Below, one piece after another: positions 36,091-45,647 of a stretch of 64,000 bases of DNA (its first letter is position 1; every line of letters begins with the position of its first letter). The stretch comes from Arthrobacter sp. SLBN-83 (GTDB lineage: Bacteria > Actinomycetota > Actinomycetes > Actinomycetales > Micrococcaceae). Made by a program: the position numbers and the translations under genes. The DNA lies in the NCBI RefSeq assembly GCF_006715285.1, contig NZ_VFMX01000001.1, forward strand, positions 930,001-994,000, in the 5' to 3' direction. Under the pieces are notes generated by a model. It saw nothing but the letters and a program-made list of their open reading frames with translations. It was not told the DNA's origin and made no database searches.

Positions 36091-37109
36091 TCGTCACGTT
36101 CACGGCCAACCCAAGCCTCGACCGCACGGTGGCCCTCCCCGGGCCCCTGGCACGCGGCGAAGTGCAGCGCGCCGTCTCCGTCCGCCAGGAATCCGGCGGC
36201 AAGGGGGTCAACGTCTCCCGCGCCCTGGTGGCCTCCGGCCTCGAATCCCTCGCCGTCCTGCCAGGCGCGGACAGCGATCCGGTCCTGGCCGGCCTGCGCG
36301 AAAGTGCAGTGCCCTTCGTATCCCTTCCCATCGACGAGCCGCTGCGCACCAACGTGGCGCTCACCGAGCCCGGCGGCGTGACCACAAAGATCAACGAACC
36401 CGGGCCCCTCCTTGCCGCGGACCAGCAGGAAGCGCTCATCAAGCTGCTGCTGGAAAGCTCCCGCGTCGCCAGCTGGGTGGTCCTGGCCGGCTCGCTGCCG
36501 CCCGGATTCCCGGACAACTTCTACGCCACGGTGGCCCGACGAATCCGGGAGGCGGGCAACGGCAATTCGCCGCTGATCGCCGTCGACTCCTCCGGGACAC
36601 CCCTCGCCGCTGCCCTGACCGACGCCGGAACCCCCGGCGACGGCACAGGAACCAGCGGAACAACCACAGGTTCCGGGAAGCCGGACCTCCTCAAGCCCAA
36701 CGCCGAGGAACTGGCGGAACTGGCCGCAGCCGCCGGTTTTGCCCCGGCCTCCGGTGACGAGCTGGAAGCGGACCCGGCGGCTGCTGCTGCCGCCGCAGCC
36801 GCCGTCGTTCGTTCCGGTGTGGGTGCTGTGCTGGCAACTCTCGGTTCCAAGGGAGCTGTCCTCGTAACGGCCGACGGCGCGTGGCTGGCCACGCACCCGC
36901 CGGTCGCCGCGGTCAGCACGGTGGGTGCAGGCGACTCCGCACTTGCCGGCTACCTGCTTGCCCACGGCCGGGGCGCCGCCCCCGCCGACTGCCTTCGTCA
37001 GGCGGTGGCCCATGGTGCCGCCGCTGCCTCGCTGCCCGGATCCACTGTTCCGGCAGCAGACCAAACCACCCCGGATGCCGTAACCATCACGGCCCTTCGA
37101 AAGGATTGA
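36087..37109 (+). CDS. fruK: 1-phosphofructokinase
   Basis: 340 residues, PfkB (ribokinase) family. ANPSLDRTVALPGPLARGEVQRAVSVRQESGGKGVNVSRAL at the N-terminus and VSTVGAGDSALAGYLLA (catalytic Asp in GAGD, near residue 281) are diagnostic. It phosphorylates fructose-1-phosphate to fructose-1,6-bisphosphate. A small Gly/Thr-rich insert (GTPGDGTGTSGTTTGSG) near residue 190 is unusual for the family. The ATG overlaps fruR and fruA follows after two bases. Confidence 0.93.
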   Translation: MIVTFTANPSLDRTVALPGPLARGEVQRAVSVRQESGGKGVNVSRALVASGLESLAVLPGADSDPVLAGLRESAVPFVSLPIDEPLRTNVALTEPGGVTTKINEPGPLLAADQQEALIKLLLESSRVASWVVLAGSLPPGFPDNFYATVARRIREAGNGNSPLIAVDSSGTPLAAALTDAGTPGDGTGTSGTTTGSGKPDLLKPNAEELAELAAAAGFAPASGDELEADPAAAAAAAAAVVRSGVGAVLATLGSKGAVLVTADGAWLATHPPVAAVSTVGAGDSALAGYLLAHGRGAAPADCLRQAVAHGAAAASLPGSTVPAADQTTPDAVTITALRKD

Positions 37110-37111
37110 CA

Positions 37112-39208
37112 GTGACCCAGCTCATCACCACGGACCTGGTCGAGCTCGACCAGAACCTGGGCAACGCCCCCGAGACGGTGATCCGGCATCTGGCAAGCAA
37201 GGTAGCTGCCACCGGACGCGCGTCGGAAGTCGAAGGACTCTTCGCGGACGCCTTCGCCCGCGAACAGAAGACTGCCACGGGCATTCCCGGCGGCATCGCC
37301 ATCCCGCACTGCCGCTCGGCCGCCGTCACGGTGCCCACCCTGGCCATGGCACGCCTGGACCCGAAGGTTGACTTCGGTGCCAAGGACGGCCCGGCCGACC
37401 TGGTGTTTTTCATCGCCGCTCCGGACGGAGCTGACCAGGAGCACCTGAAGCTGCTCTCCAAGCTGGCGCGGTCCCTCATCAAGAAGGACTTCACCGCTGC
37501 CCTCCGCAACGCCTCCTCACAGGCCGAAATCGTAGAGCTCGTGGACGGTGCCCTGGCCGACAAGCCCGCCGCCCACGCCGCTGCCGCCCCGGTTGACGCC
37601 GTGCCGGTTGGCGCCGGCGTTGGCGCTGCAGCAGGTTCATCCGTGGCCGGTGCGGCCGCCGGCGAGCCGACAACAGGTGCTGGCCGCGGGCCCAAGCGCC
37701 TCGTGGCTGTTACGGCCTGCCCCACCGGTATCGCACACACCTACATGGCTGCTGACTCCTTGGTGGCGGCCGCCCGTGAAGCGGGCGTCGACCTCCAAGT
37801 GGAGACCCAGGGATCCTCCGGCGCCAAGGCACTGGACCCCGCGGTCATCGCAGCCGCAGACGCCGTGATCTTCGCCGTTGACGTGGATGTGCGCGGCAAG
37901 GAGCGGTTCGCCGGCAAGCCGGTCATCAACGCACCGGTTAAGCGTGGCATCGACGAACCGGACAAGATGGTCCAGGAGGCCCTCGCAGCAGCTGACAACC
38001 CCAACGCCCGCCGCGTTCCGCACTTCGGAGCGGAGGAGCAGGCAGAGCACGAGGCAGAGGAAAAGGGCGAGCACATTGGGCAGAAGCTCAAGAAGGCCCT
38101 GCTCACCGGCGTCTCCTACATGATTCCGTTCGTGGCAGGCGGCGGCCTGCTCATCGCCCTGGGCTTCCTCATGGGCGGCTACCTGATCACCAAGTACGCG
38201 GACACGATCGTGGTCCAGAACAGCCTGTTCAACCTGCCCACCCAGTTCCCGGACAACGCCTGGGGACCGCTGGGGGCCTACCTCGGCGCCGTGCTGTTCA
38301 AGATCGGTGCACTGTCACTGGGCTTCCTTGTCCCTGCGCTGGCCGGTTACATCGCCTACGCCATCGCTGACCGTCCGGGCATCGCCCCCGGCTTCGTTGC
38401 CGGTGCCGTAGCCGGATTCATGGGTGCGGGCTTCCTTGGCGGCATTGTTGGCGGCCTGCTGGCCGGCTACATTGCCCACGTGGTGGGCCGCCTGCAGGTG
38501 GCCCGCTGGCTGCGCGGCCTGATGCCCGTGGTGATCATCCCGCTGCTGGCGTCGCTGGTCGCTTCCGGCCTGATGTTTGTGATCCTTGGCGGCCCGATCG
38601 TCGCGATCACCAACGGACTGAACAGCTGGCTCTCCGGACTCACGGGTGCCGGTGCCATTGCCCTCGGCGTGATCCTCGGCCTCATGATGTGCTTCGACCT
38701 CGGCGGCCCGGTCAACAAGGTTGCCTACTCCTTCGCCGTCGCCGGCCTGGGCGCTGCAACCATCGACAACCAGGCCCCGTGGCAGATCATGGCAGCGGTC
38801 ATGGCGTCGGGCATGGTTCCGCCGCTGGCTATGGCCCTGGCCTCCACCGTGCTGAACAAGAAGCTCTTCAGCTTGGCCGAGCAGGAAAACGGCAAGGCAG
38901 CCTGGCTGCTGGGTGCATCCTTCATCTCCGAAGGCGCCATCCCGTTCGCCGCGGCCGACCCGCTGCGCGTCATCCCCGCCAGCATGCTGGGCGGTGCGGT
39001 GACCGGCGCCATCTCGATGGCTGCCGGCGTCGGCTCCAAGGCACCGCACGGCGGCCTGTTCGTCTTCTTCGCCATCGACAACTTCCTGATGTTCGTCATC
39101 TCGATCGCCGTCGGCACAGTGATCACGGCCCTGTCGGTGATCGCCCTGAAGCGCTGGGCAGTCAAGAAGACCGTTGATACGGTTGAACCGGTTCCCGTAA
39201 CCGTCTGA
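37112..39208 (+). CDS. fruA: PTS fructose transporter, fused IIABC
   Basis: 698 residues, domain order IIA-IIB-IIC. IIA phospho-His is H66 in IAIPHCRSA; IIB Cys is C203 in VTACPTGIAHTYMAAD; IIC has about 8-10 membrane helices with VPALAGYIAYAIADRPGIAPGFVAGAVAG. It imports fructose and delivers fructose-1-phosphate to FruK. The segment between IIA and IIB is Ala/Gly/Val-rich and flexible. GTG start at 37112 after AAAGGA; a longer upstream reading overlaps fruK and is not used. Confidence 0.94.
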   Translation: MTQLITTDLVELDQNLGNAPETVIRHLASKVAATGRASEVEGLFADAFAREQKTATGIPGGIAIPHCRSAAVTVPTLAMARLDPKVDFGAKDGPADLVFFIAAPDGADQEHLKLLSKLARSLIKKDFTAALRNASSQAEIVELVDGALADKPAAHAAAAPVDAVPVGAGVGAAAGSSVAGAAAGEPTTGAGRGPKRLVAVTACPTGIAHTYMAADSLVAAAREAGVDLQVETQGSSGAKALDPAVIAAADAVIFAVDVDVRGKERFAGKPVINAPVKRGIDEPDKMVQEALAAADNPNARRVPHFGAEEQAEHEAEEKGEHIGQKLKKALLTGVSYMIPFVAGGGLLIALGFLMGGYLITKYADTIVVQNSLFNLPTQFPDNAWGPLGAYLGAVLFKIGALSLGFLVPALAGYIAYAIADRPGIAPGFVAGAVAGFMGAGFLGGIVGGLLAGYIAHVVGRLQVARWLRGLMPVVIIPLLASLVASGLMFVILGGPIVAITNGLNSWLSGLTGAGAIALGVILGLMMCFDLGGPVNKVAYSFAVAGLGAATIDNQAPWQIMAAVMASGMVPPLAMALASTVLNKKLFSLAEQENGKAAWLLGASFISEGAIPFAAADPLRVIPASMLGGAVTGAISMAAGVGSKAPHGGLFVFFAIDNFLMFVISIAVGTVITALSVIALKRWAVKKTVDTVEPVPVTV

Positions 39209-39274
39209 GCCGGCTTAGCCACACACCTCACCGGCCGCTGAACCCTCAGCACGCCGAAAGACAAAGGAGCAAGA

Positions 39275-39553
39275 ATGCCAGAACGCACCGCAACCGTTGC
39301 CAGCCGCGTGGGCCTGCACGCCCGCCCCGCCGCTATCTTTGCCGAGGCTGCCGGAGAGTTCGACCTGGACATCACCATCGCCCGTGAAGGCGAGCCGGCA
39401 GACGAAGCCATGGACGCTGCCAGCATCCTGTCCCTCATGAGCCTGGGCGCTTCGCACGGTGACGTGGTGGTTCTCCGCGCCGAAGGTGCCGGCGCAGACG
39501 ATGCGCTGGACCGGTTGGTGCAGATTCTGGAAACGGACCACGACGCCGAGTAG
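39275..39553 (+). CDS. ptsH: HPr phosphocarrier protein
   Basis: 92 residues. The phosphorylated residue is H15 in VGLHARPAA; the second loop has ASILSLMSLG, where S50 aligns with the regulatory Ser of Gram-positive HPr, though actinobacterial HPrs are often not Ser-phosphorylated. HPr carries phosphate from Enzyme I (not in the window) to FruA. ATG at 39275 after AAAGGAGC. It is the last gene of the fru operon. Confidence 0.95.
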   Translation: MPERTATVASRVGLHARPAAIFAEAAGEFDLDITIAREGEPADEAMDAASILSLMSLGASHGDVVVLRAEGAGADDALDRLVQILETDHDAE

Positions 39554-39576
39554 CAGCAACGCTGCCCCAAGGCACA

Positions 39577-39637
39577 AAACCGGCGGCCGCCGTCGGGCTT
39601 CCCATGATGGAACGCCCGACGGCGGCCGCTTGGTTTT
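39577..39637. terminator. Bidirectional terminator after ptsH
   Basis: A 16-base perfect stem (39583-39598 with 39614-39629) has A-run and T-run flanks (AAAACC and GGTTTT), giving use in both directions between ptsH and the convergent minus-strand genes. Confidence 0.9.
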
Positions 39638-39668
39638 AAGCGCCCCGGCCCACCTGGGTGCAGGGAAG

Positions 39669-40100
39669 TCAGCCGCGCTCGGCGAGCGCCTTCACGTCCG
39701 CCAGGAGTTTGTCCCACATGCCCTTGGAGTGTGCGGCGGCTTCCTCGGTGGGGTTGTTGTCCTGCGCCAGCGACAGGCGGGTGGCGCCTCCCTGGTCCTC
39801 GAGCCTCCATTCGAGGGTGTGGTAGTTCTCCGGCTTGTCCTCCTGGCCGGACAGGGGGCTGAAGTGGGTATGCACCAGTTTCCGCCCCGGTTCGACCTGG
39901 AGGATCCGGCCCTTGTCCTGGTACGCCTTCCCGTCCCATTCGCCCTGCCACGTGATGAGGCTGCCAACGCTCCAGTCCGTCTCCAGGGTGGTCCCGAACA
40001 TGAACTCCTTTACGGCGGCGGGATTCGTGATCACGCCCCAGACGTGTTCGGCAGGTGCATTGATGGTGATGACGGAGGTTGCCACGTGGTTTTCCGTCAT
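39669..40100 (-). CDS. SRPBCC (AHSA1-like) domain protein
   Basis: 143 residues, a complete SRPBCC fold: INAPAEHVWGVITNPAAVKEFMFG at the N-terminus, GRILQVEPGRKLVHTHFSPL in the middle and the long C-terminal helix SKGMWDKLLADVKALAERG. It likely binds a hydrophobic ligand or acts as an AHSA1-type stress protein; substrate unknown. The ATG is 3 bases after the stop of the upstream methyltransferase, so the two are co-expressed. Confidence 0.85.
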   Translation of the reverse strand: MTENHVATSVITINAPAEHVWGVITNPAAVKEFMFGTTLETDWSVGSLITWQGEWDGKAYQDKGRILQVEPGRKLVHTHFSPLSGQEDKPENYHTLEWRLEDQGGATRLSLAQDNNPTEEAAAHSKGMWDKLLADVKALAERG

Positions 40101-40103
40101 GGC

Positions 40104-40946
40104 TCACGCCTTCTTTGCCGTGAAGAGCAGGTATTCCCATTCCATCTGGAACGGGGAGTCGCCGTGGGCGTCACCAAAGGAGTCAGCCAGATCGGTGAGG
40201 GCTTTGTCCAGCGCTTTGACCTTGTCAGGCTGTTCCGCGAGCGACTTGTAAACGGAGATCATGGGGCCGTAGTGGGACTTGAAGTACCTGACGAAATCCG
40301 CGGGCTGGTGGAAGCTTTTCACGGCCAGGTTCTGCTTGCGGGTATGGACGTCCGTGATCCTTTCCCCGAGCAGTTCGCGGACGTGGTCCTCACTCCCCCA
40401 CAGCGGCGCAGGCTGCGCGCCGGGCGGGGGCGGCGGTGCGAAGGGCTTCATGGCGGCAAGCATCCGGCCCACGAATCCTTCCGGCGTCCAGCACAGCAAC
40501 CCGATGGAGCCACCCGGTTTGCAGACCCTGAGCAATTCGTCCGCGGCCGCCTGGTGGTGCGGCGCGAACATCACTCCGATGCAGGACATGACAGCGTCGA
40601 ACTCGGCATCGCCGAAAGGCAGGGCCTCGGCATCACCTTCCTGCCAGTCCAGGGTGACCCCGCGGTTTGCGGCTTCCCGCCGCCCTGCTTCAAACAGCTC
40701 GGGGGTGAGGTCGCTGGCCACTACCTTGGCACCCATCATTGCTGCAGGGATGGCAGCGTTGCCGGTTCCTGCCGCCACGTCCAGGACGCGCTGGCGCGGC
40801 CTGATGCCGCTGGCCTCCACCAGGACGGCGCCCAGTTCCAGGAGCATCTCGTCCGCGAGGGCGGGGTAGTCCCCGGACGCCCACATGGCCCGGTGCTTCT
40901 TTTTGAGCTCCCGGTCCGCCTCCACTGCATCGGTCTGCTGGCTCAT
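40104..40946 (-). CDS. Class I SAM-dependent methyltransferase
   Basis: 280 residues. The SAM site is RVLDVAAGTGNAAIPAAMMGAKVVASDLTPELFEAGR (about residues 53-90), followed by DAEALPFGDAEFDAVMSCIGVMFAPH and LRVCKPGGSIGLLCWTPEGF. This is the ubiquinone/menaquinone-biosynthesis-like methyltransferase class often listed as Methyltransf_11 or _25; the substrate cannot be told. The loop APPPPPGAQPAP is proline-rich. ATG at 40946 after AGAGGGG. Operon with the SRPBCC gene. Confidence 0.87.
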   Translation of the reverse strand: MSQQTDAVEADRELKKKHRAMWASGDYPALADEMLLELGAVLVEASGIRPRQRVLDVAAGTGNAAIPAAMMGAKVVASDLTPELFEAGRREAANRGVTLDWQEGDAEALPFGDAEFDAVMSCIGVMFAPHHQAAADELLRVCKPGGSIGLLCWTPEGFVGRMLAAMKPFAPPPPPGAQPAPLWGSEDHVRELLGERITDVHTRKQNLAVKSFHQPADFVRYFKSHYGPMISVYKSLAEQPDKVKALDKALTDLADSFGDAHGDSPFQMEWEYLLFTAKKA

Positions 40947-41086
40947 GCCCGTGCCCCTCTACGTGTCCGGTCCGAATGGCTGACAGCACGCTGTTGACAC
41001 AGCGGAGGCTGTGATGCGACTCATTGTGGACGCGATGGAGGCGCCTGTAAAGGCAGGACTGCAGGCTTAGCGGGCAGGCTAACCGA

Positions 41087-42229
41087 TCAGGCGGGCTTGC
41101 GTGTCCTGGTCTTGGCGGCCGGCTTGGCCGCGGTCTTTGTTCCGCTGGATTTGGTGTCCGCTGATTTGGTTCCCGTGGATTTGGATGCGGGTGATTTAGC
41201 GGCAGCAGCCTTGGTGGCGGTGGATTTGGCGGCAGTCGATTTCGCGGACGACTTGGCGGCCGGCTTTGCATCGTCCGTGCCGGTCTTCGCAGCCGTCTTC
41301 GAGGCCGCCCCGGTGCCGGACGCCTTGTTGCCGGAGGCCTTGTTGCCGGAGGCTCTGCGGGCGGGCTTGGCTGGCTCGGCTTCCCCGTCCCCGGTGTCCG
41401 CTTCGCCTTCGGAACTTCCGCCGGCGGAGGCGCCCTCCCCGCCGCCGCGTTTCCTGTCCAGGCTCCGTTTGAGGGCCTCCATGAGGTCGATGACTTCGCC
41501 CTTGCCGCCTTCGCCGGCCTCGACGCCGAAGGTCTCCTCGGTGTCCAGCGATTCTCCCTGCTCGAGCTTCGCGTCGATGAGCTGGCGCAGCTGCACCTGG
41601 TACTCATCAGTGAAGGATTCAGGTTCGAAGTCGGCAGCCATGGACTCCACCAGCGCCGCGGACATGTCCCGCTCCTGGGCGGAAATCCTGATGTCGGCTT
41701 CCAGGGACGGGAAGTTGGCCTCCCGCACCTCATCGGGCCACAGGAGGGACTGGAGCACCAGCACGTCGTCCTTGATCCGCAACGCACCCAGCCGGGTCTT
41801 TTCCCGCAAGGCGAACTGGACGATTGCCACCCGGTCCGTGTCCTCCAGCGCCCGGCGCAGCAGCACGTAGGCCTTGGGCGACTTGGAGTCGGGCTCCAGG
41901 TAGTAGCTTTTCTCGAACATCATGGGTTCGAGCTGCTCGGACGGGACGAACTGCACCACTTCGATCTCGTGGCTGTTCTCCGCGGGAATGGACTTGAGCT
42001 CATCCTTGGACAGCACCACGGTACGGCCGTCCTCGTCGAAGGCCTTCTCGATGTCCGAGTAGTCCACCACCTCGCCGCACACCTCGCACCGGCGCTGGTA
42101 ACGGATCCTGCCGCCGTCGGCATTGTGAACCTGGTGCAGACTGATGTCATGATCCTCAGTGGCGCTGTAGACCTTCACGGGCACGTTGACCAGGCCGAAC
42201 GCGATGGCACCTTTCCAGATGGCTCTCAT
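41087..42229 (-). CDS. ku: Ku protein, non-homologous end joining
   Basis: 380 residues: a Ku core (MRAIWKGAIAFGLVNVPVKVYSATEDHDISLHQVHN, then CEVCGEVVDYSDIEKAF, SYYLEPDSKSPKAYVLLRRAL, LVLQSLLWPDEVREANFP) of about 260 residues, plus a ~110-residue tail rich in Lys/Ala/Ser/Thr with repeated KSTAAKSTATKAAAAKS and KSTGTKSADTKSSGTK-like units. The tail resembles histone H1-like Lys-rich extensions that add DNA binding to actinobacterial Ku. It binds broken DNA ends and recruits LigD, whose gene is divergent 40 bases away. Confidence 0.94.
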   Translation of the reverse strand: MRAIWKGAIAFGLVNVPVKVYSATEDHDISLHQVHNADGGRIRYQRRCEVCGEVVDYSDIEKAFDEDGRTVVLSKDELKSIPAENSHEIEVVQFVPSEQLEPMMFEKSYYLEPDSKSPKAYVLLRRALEDTDRVAIVQFALREKTRLGALRIKDDVLVLQSLLWPDEVREANFPSLEADIRISAQERDMSAALVESMAADFEPESFTDEYQVQLRQLIDAKLEQGESLDTEETFGVEAGEGGKGEVIDLMEALKRSLDRKRGGGEGASAGGSSEGEADTGDGEAEPAKPARRASGNKASGNKASGTGAASKTAAKTGTDDAKPAAKSSAKSTAAKSTATKAAAAKSPASKSTGTKSADTKSSGTKTAAKPAAKTRTRKPA

Positions 42230-42269
42230 TCCTACAGTCAACATCAGAGCAGGCCGGAGGTGAAGCCCC

Positions 42270-44810
42270 ATGGCTGGTAGCAGGGAGCGTGTCCGGGTGG
42301 CGGGGCGGGAACTGACCCTCACCAACCTGGACAAAATCATCTATCCGGAGACCGGCACCACCAAGGCGGACGTGCTGGCCTACTACGCCGCGGTGGCCCA
42401 CGTCCTGATTCCTGCGGCAGCCAACCGCCCGGCCACCCGCAAGCGGTGGGTCAACGGGGTGGGCACGGCGGACAAGCCCGGCGAAGTGTTCTTCCAAAAG
42501 GAGCTGGAGGATTCAGCCCCGGGATGGCTGCCGCGGGCGGCGATCACGCACAAAGACCGGACCATCCACTATCCACTGGTGAATGACGCCGCAACCCTGA
42601 CCTGGTTTGGCCAGATCAACTCGCTGGAGGTCCACGTGCCGCAGTGGCGGGTGGACTCGCACGGCAACCAGCTGAATCCGGACCGCCTGGTGCTGGACCT
42701 GGACCCGGGCGACGGAGCCGGCCTGCAGGAGTGCCGCGAGGTGGCCCTCCTGGCCCGCGCCATCCTGCAGGACGTGGGCCTGGATCCGGTGCCGGTGACC
42801 AGCGGCAGCAAGGGCATCCACCTCTACGCCGCACTGGACGGGAGCCAGACGTCCGAACAGATTTCCGCGTTCGCCCGGGAACTGGCCCGCGCACTCGAGG
42901 CCGACCACCCGGACCTCGCAGTCAGCGACATGAAGAAGTCGCTGCGCAAAGGCAAGGTACTGGTGGACTGGAGCCAGAACAACGCGGCGAAAACCACCAT
43001 CGTCCCCTACTCACTCCGGGGCAGGCCCACGCCCCTGGTGGCTGCACCGCGGACATGGCGGGAGATCGACTCGCCCAACCTGAAGCACCTCGACTACCAG
43101 GAGGTGCTGCGGAGGGTGCGGGACGGGAAGGACCCGTTTGCCGCCGTCGTCCAGGCCGCAGGTGGCGGGGCAGGCAGCGGGGCAAGCGCGGCGGACACCC
43201 AGGAGGACGCGGACGACGGCGATCCCCGCCTGGGCAAGTACCGCTCCATGCGCGATCCCAAGGCCACGCCCGAGCCCTTCGCAGGCCTCCCCGCGGGCGG
43301 CAACAGCTTTGTCATCCAGGAGCACCACGCCAGCCGGCTGCACTGGGACCTCCGGCTGGAACATGAGGGTGTCCTGGCCTCCTGGGCCCTGCCCAAGGGC
43401 GTCCCCGAGTCCGGCGGCAAGAACCACCTGGCCGTCCAGACCGAGGACCACCCGATGGATTACCTGACCTTCCACGGGACCATCCCCAAGGGGGAGTATG
43501 GCGCGGGCGTCATGACCATTTGGGACACGGGCACCTACGAACTGCATAAGTGGATCAACGGCAGGGAAGTCATCGTCACGCTGACCGGCTCGGAGGACGG
43601 CGGGCTGGGCGGCACCAGGAAGATTGCGCTGATCCACACCGGACGGGGCCAGGGCAGGGACGCCGAGGGGCAATGGCTCATCCACCTGATGGACCAGGAA
43701 CAGCCAGGCGGACGACGGCGGCACGCGGCTCCGGCGGCGCAGGCTGAAGAGCCGGAAAAGGACGACGACGCTGGGCTGCCCGGGCGAGAGGCCACGCCTC
43801 AAGTGCCGGCAGAGTCTGGCGCCAACGCTACTTCGACCGGCGCCGGTCCGGACCCGCTGGAATACCAGCCCATGATGGCGACGTCCGGCACCACCGCGGA
43901 CCTGCAGGGCAGCTCATGGCAGTACGAGCTCAAGTGGGACGGTGTCCGGGCCATCCTGGTGGCGGACCGGGAGAAAATACGCATCTTCTCGCGCAACGGC
44001 AACGACGTCAGCCGCACCTACCCGGAGTTCACGGACCGCTCATGCTGGCCGGAGCAGCCCTTCGTGGCGGACGGCGAGATCATCGCCGTCGGGCCCGGTG
44101 GACGGCCCGACTTCGGCCTGCTGCAGGGCCGGATGAAGCTCACCCGGGCCGCCGACGTCGCCAGGGCCCGCACTGCCATCCCGGTCCAGCTGATGCTGTT
44201 CGACCTCCTCTTCGAGGACGGCAAGGATCTCAGGCGCCTGCCGCTCAGCAAGCGGCGGCAGCGGCTCGAGGAGTTTTTTGAGCCGTCGGACTGTCCGGTG
44301 GACCTGTCCATGGTGCTGGCGAAGTCCGTTGAACTCCTCATGGAAAGCGCGCAGGAGCTTGGGCTTGAAGGCGTGATGGCCAAGCGGACCGACAGCCGGT
44401 ATGTCAGCGGCCAGCGGACGCGGACATGGATCAAACTCAAGACGGAGCAGACCCAGGAAGTGGTGGTTGGCGGCTGGCGACCGGGAAAGGGCGGCCGCCA
44501 GGACACCGTGGGATCGCTGCTGGTGGGGATTCCCGACGGCGACAAACTGCAGTACGTGGGCCGCGTCGGCTCGGGCTTCAGCACCCGTGAACTCACGGAG
44601 CTGCGGCAGAAAGTGGAGCGGCTGGGCCGGAAGAGCTCGCCGTTCCACGAGGTCCCCCGGCCCGATTCCGCGGACGCGCACTGGGTGGCACCGGAACTGG
44701 TGGGCGAAGTGACCTACAGCGAATGGACCGGACCGGGCAGGCTCCGGCATCCACGGTGGCGGGGCTGGCGCGTGGACAAGGACCCGGCGGACGTGGTCCG
44801 GGAAGGCTGA
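42270..44810 (+). CDS. ligD: Multifunctional ATP-dependent DNA ligase LigD (polymerase, phosphoesterase, ligase)
   Basis: 846 residues in the mycobacterial order POL-PE-LIG. The N-terminal polymerase/primase domain (about residues 10-300) includes RLVLDLDPGDG and VTSGSKGIHLYAAL; the 3'-phosphoesterase domain (about 335-480) has FVIQEHHASRLHWDLRLEHEGVLASWALPKG; the ligase domain holds the adenylated lysine K555 in YELKWDGVRAI and the EGVMAKR motif. It fills and seals double-strand breaks with Ku. ATG at 42270 after GGAGGTGAAG. It is divergent from ku. Confidence 0.95.
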   Translation: MAGSRERVRVAGRELTLTNLDKIIYPETGTTKADVLAYYAAVAHVLIPAAANRPATRKRWVNGVGTADKPGEVFFQKELEDSAPGWLPRAAITHKDRTIHYPLVNDAATLTWFGQINSLEVHVPQWRVDSHGNQLNPDRLVLDLDPGDGAGLQECREVALLARAILQDVGLDPVPVTSGSKGIHLYAALDGSQTSEQISAFARELARALEADHPDLAVSDMKKSLRKGKVLVDWSQNNAAKTTIVPYSLRGRPTPLVAAPRTWREIDSPNLKHLDYQEVLRRVRDGKDPFAAVVQAAGGGAGSGASAADTQEDADDGDPRLGKYRSMRDPKATPEPFAGLPAGGNSFVIQEHHASRLHWDLRLEHEGVLASWALPKGVPESGGKNHLAVQTEDHPMDYLTFHGTIPKGEYGAGVMTIWDTGTYELHKWINGREVIVTLTGSEDGGLGGTRKIALIHTGRGQGRDAEGQWLIHLMDQEQPGGRRRHAAPAAQAEEPEKDDDAGLPGREATPQVPAESGANATSTGAGPDPLEYQPMMATSGTTADLQGSSWQYELKWDGVRAILVADREKIRIFSRNGNDVSRTYPEFTDRSCWPEQPFVADGEIIAVGPGGRPDFGLLQGRMKLTRAADVARARTAIPVQLMLFDLLFEDGKDLRRLPLSKRRQRLEEFFEPSDCPVDLSMVLAKSVELLMESAQELGLEGVMAKRTDSRYVSGQRTRTWIKLKTEQTQEVVVGGWRPGKGGRQDTVGSLLVGIPDGDKLQYVGRVGSGFSTRELTELRQKVERLGRKSSPFHEVPRPDSADAHWVAPELVGEVTYSEWTGPGRLRHPRWRGWRVDKDPADVVREG

Positions 44811-44863
44811 GGCAAGTCCGGCGGGAACGCGGTTTTCGACGCGCCCACGGGTCCGCGACGCAC

Positions 44864-44906
44864 AAATTACCTGGCGCGCCCATATTCCGGGGGCGCCAGG
44901 TAATTT
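44864..44906. terminator. Terminator after ligD
   Basis: A perfect 14-base stem (AAATTACCTGGCGC at 44864-44877, complement at 44893-44906), AT-rich on the outside, between convergent ligD and a minus-strand small gene. Confidence 0.75.
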
Positions 44907-44954
44907 CAGTGTCGATTCTGCATGCGCATGTCGCGAGGCGCAGGCTCCCCTTTG

Positions 44955-45212
44955 CTACGAGGAGTGCGGCATCTGCGGCCTGCCGGTGCGGTGGACCGCC
45001 GTCACGGCTGCTTCATGTCCCGTCCGGCCATGGCCAGCAGTCCGGTCCTTGGGATGGCGGCGCTTTCCCAGGCCGTCCGGCCACCCGCCCTGCTGCGCCA
45101 GGGGCACGCCGCCGACTGCTGCGGGGCCGGGGGCCACCGGAACATCCATTGCGGCCGCGAGATGGTCCGCCACCTCCGGCTTGATGTGGAACTGGTTGGA
45201 CTCTTCACCCAT
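44955..45212 (-). CDS. Small hypothetical protein
   Basis: 85 residues with no recognised domain. It begins MGEESNQFHIKPEVADHLAAAMDVPVAPGPAAVGG, looks soluble, and ends in a His/Arg/Gly-rich, low-complexity tail. The ATG at 45212 has GGGAAG 9 bases before it. The terminator just beyond its end supports a real transcript, but other frames here are also open, so confidence is modest. Confidence 0.45.
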   Translation of the reverse strand: MGEESNQFHIKPEVADHLAAAMDVPVAPGPAAVGGVPLAQQGGWPDGLGKRRHPKDRTAGHGRTGHEAAVTAVHRTGRPQMPHSS

Positions 45213-45647
45213 TGTGGTTCTTCCCTTCTTCCCTCGTTCTTCCTTGAAACGAAACGCCAATCAAAGCGCCCGGGCGCGCGCAGATTACTGCCCGGAAAGA
45301 AGTGTGTTCATCGCTCTACCATAGGCACCCCCGAGGCGCCTGTGAACCCCCTCCGGGAACGGTGGTTGCTGTCACTTTTGCGGCCGGTTTCCCGGAAGTT
45401 GGCGGGTTCAGGCGGAGCAATTTGGAAAATTTTTGGTAACGGTGCCTTTCATCAGCCTGCTTCCCAGTGATAGCGCGGGAAAAGCCGGGGCAAAAAATCT
45501 CCGGAACAGGCCCGGAACGGGCTCAAAAGAGCGCACTCTACGCTATGAAACCGAACGTGCGCCAGCAGAATCCCGTAAAATTGAAGGCCTGCCCAGAGCG
45601 GGGCAGCTACAAGTCGCAAGCAAATGACCTCCACAGGAGTTGCCCAA
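45213..45647. other. Divergent regulatory interval
   Basis: 435 bases between the small gene and the transporter. No gene is convincing. Near the transporter side a TAAAAT sequence (45576-45581) could be a -10 box, but no good -35 lies at the right distance. Nothing else could be identified. Confidence 0.5.

Noticed and set aside
34746..37064. Open frame of about 770 codons on the minus strand across fruR and fruK
   Set aside because: It overlaps two confidently assigned plus-strand genes and has the low-complexity composition of an antisense frame.
41087..44810. Ku/LigD pair as part of an antiphage island
   Set aside because: No nuclease, restriction or other defence gene is near; the pair is the ordinary bacterial end-joining system.
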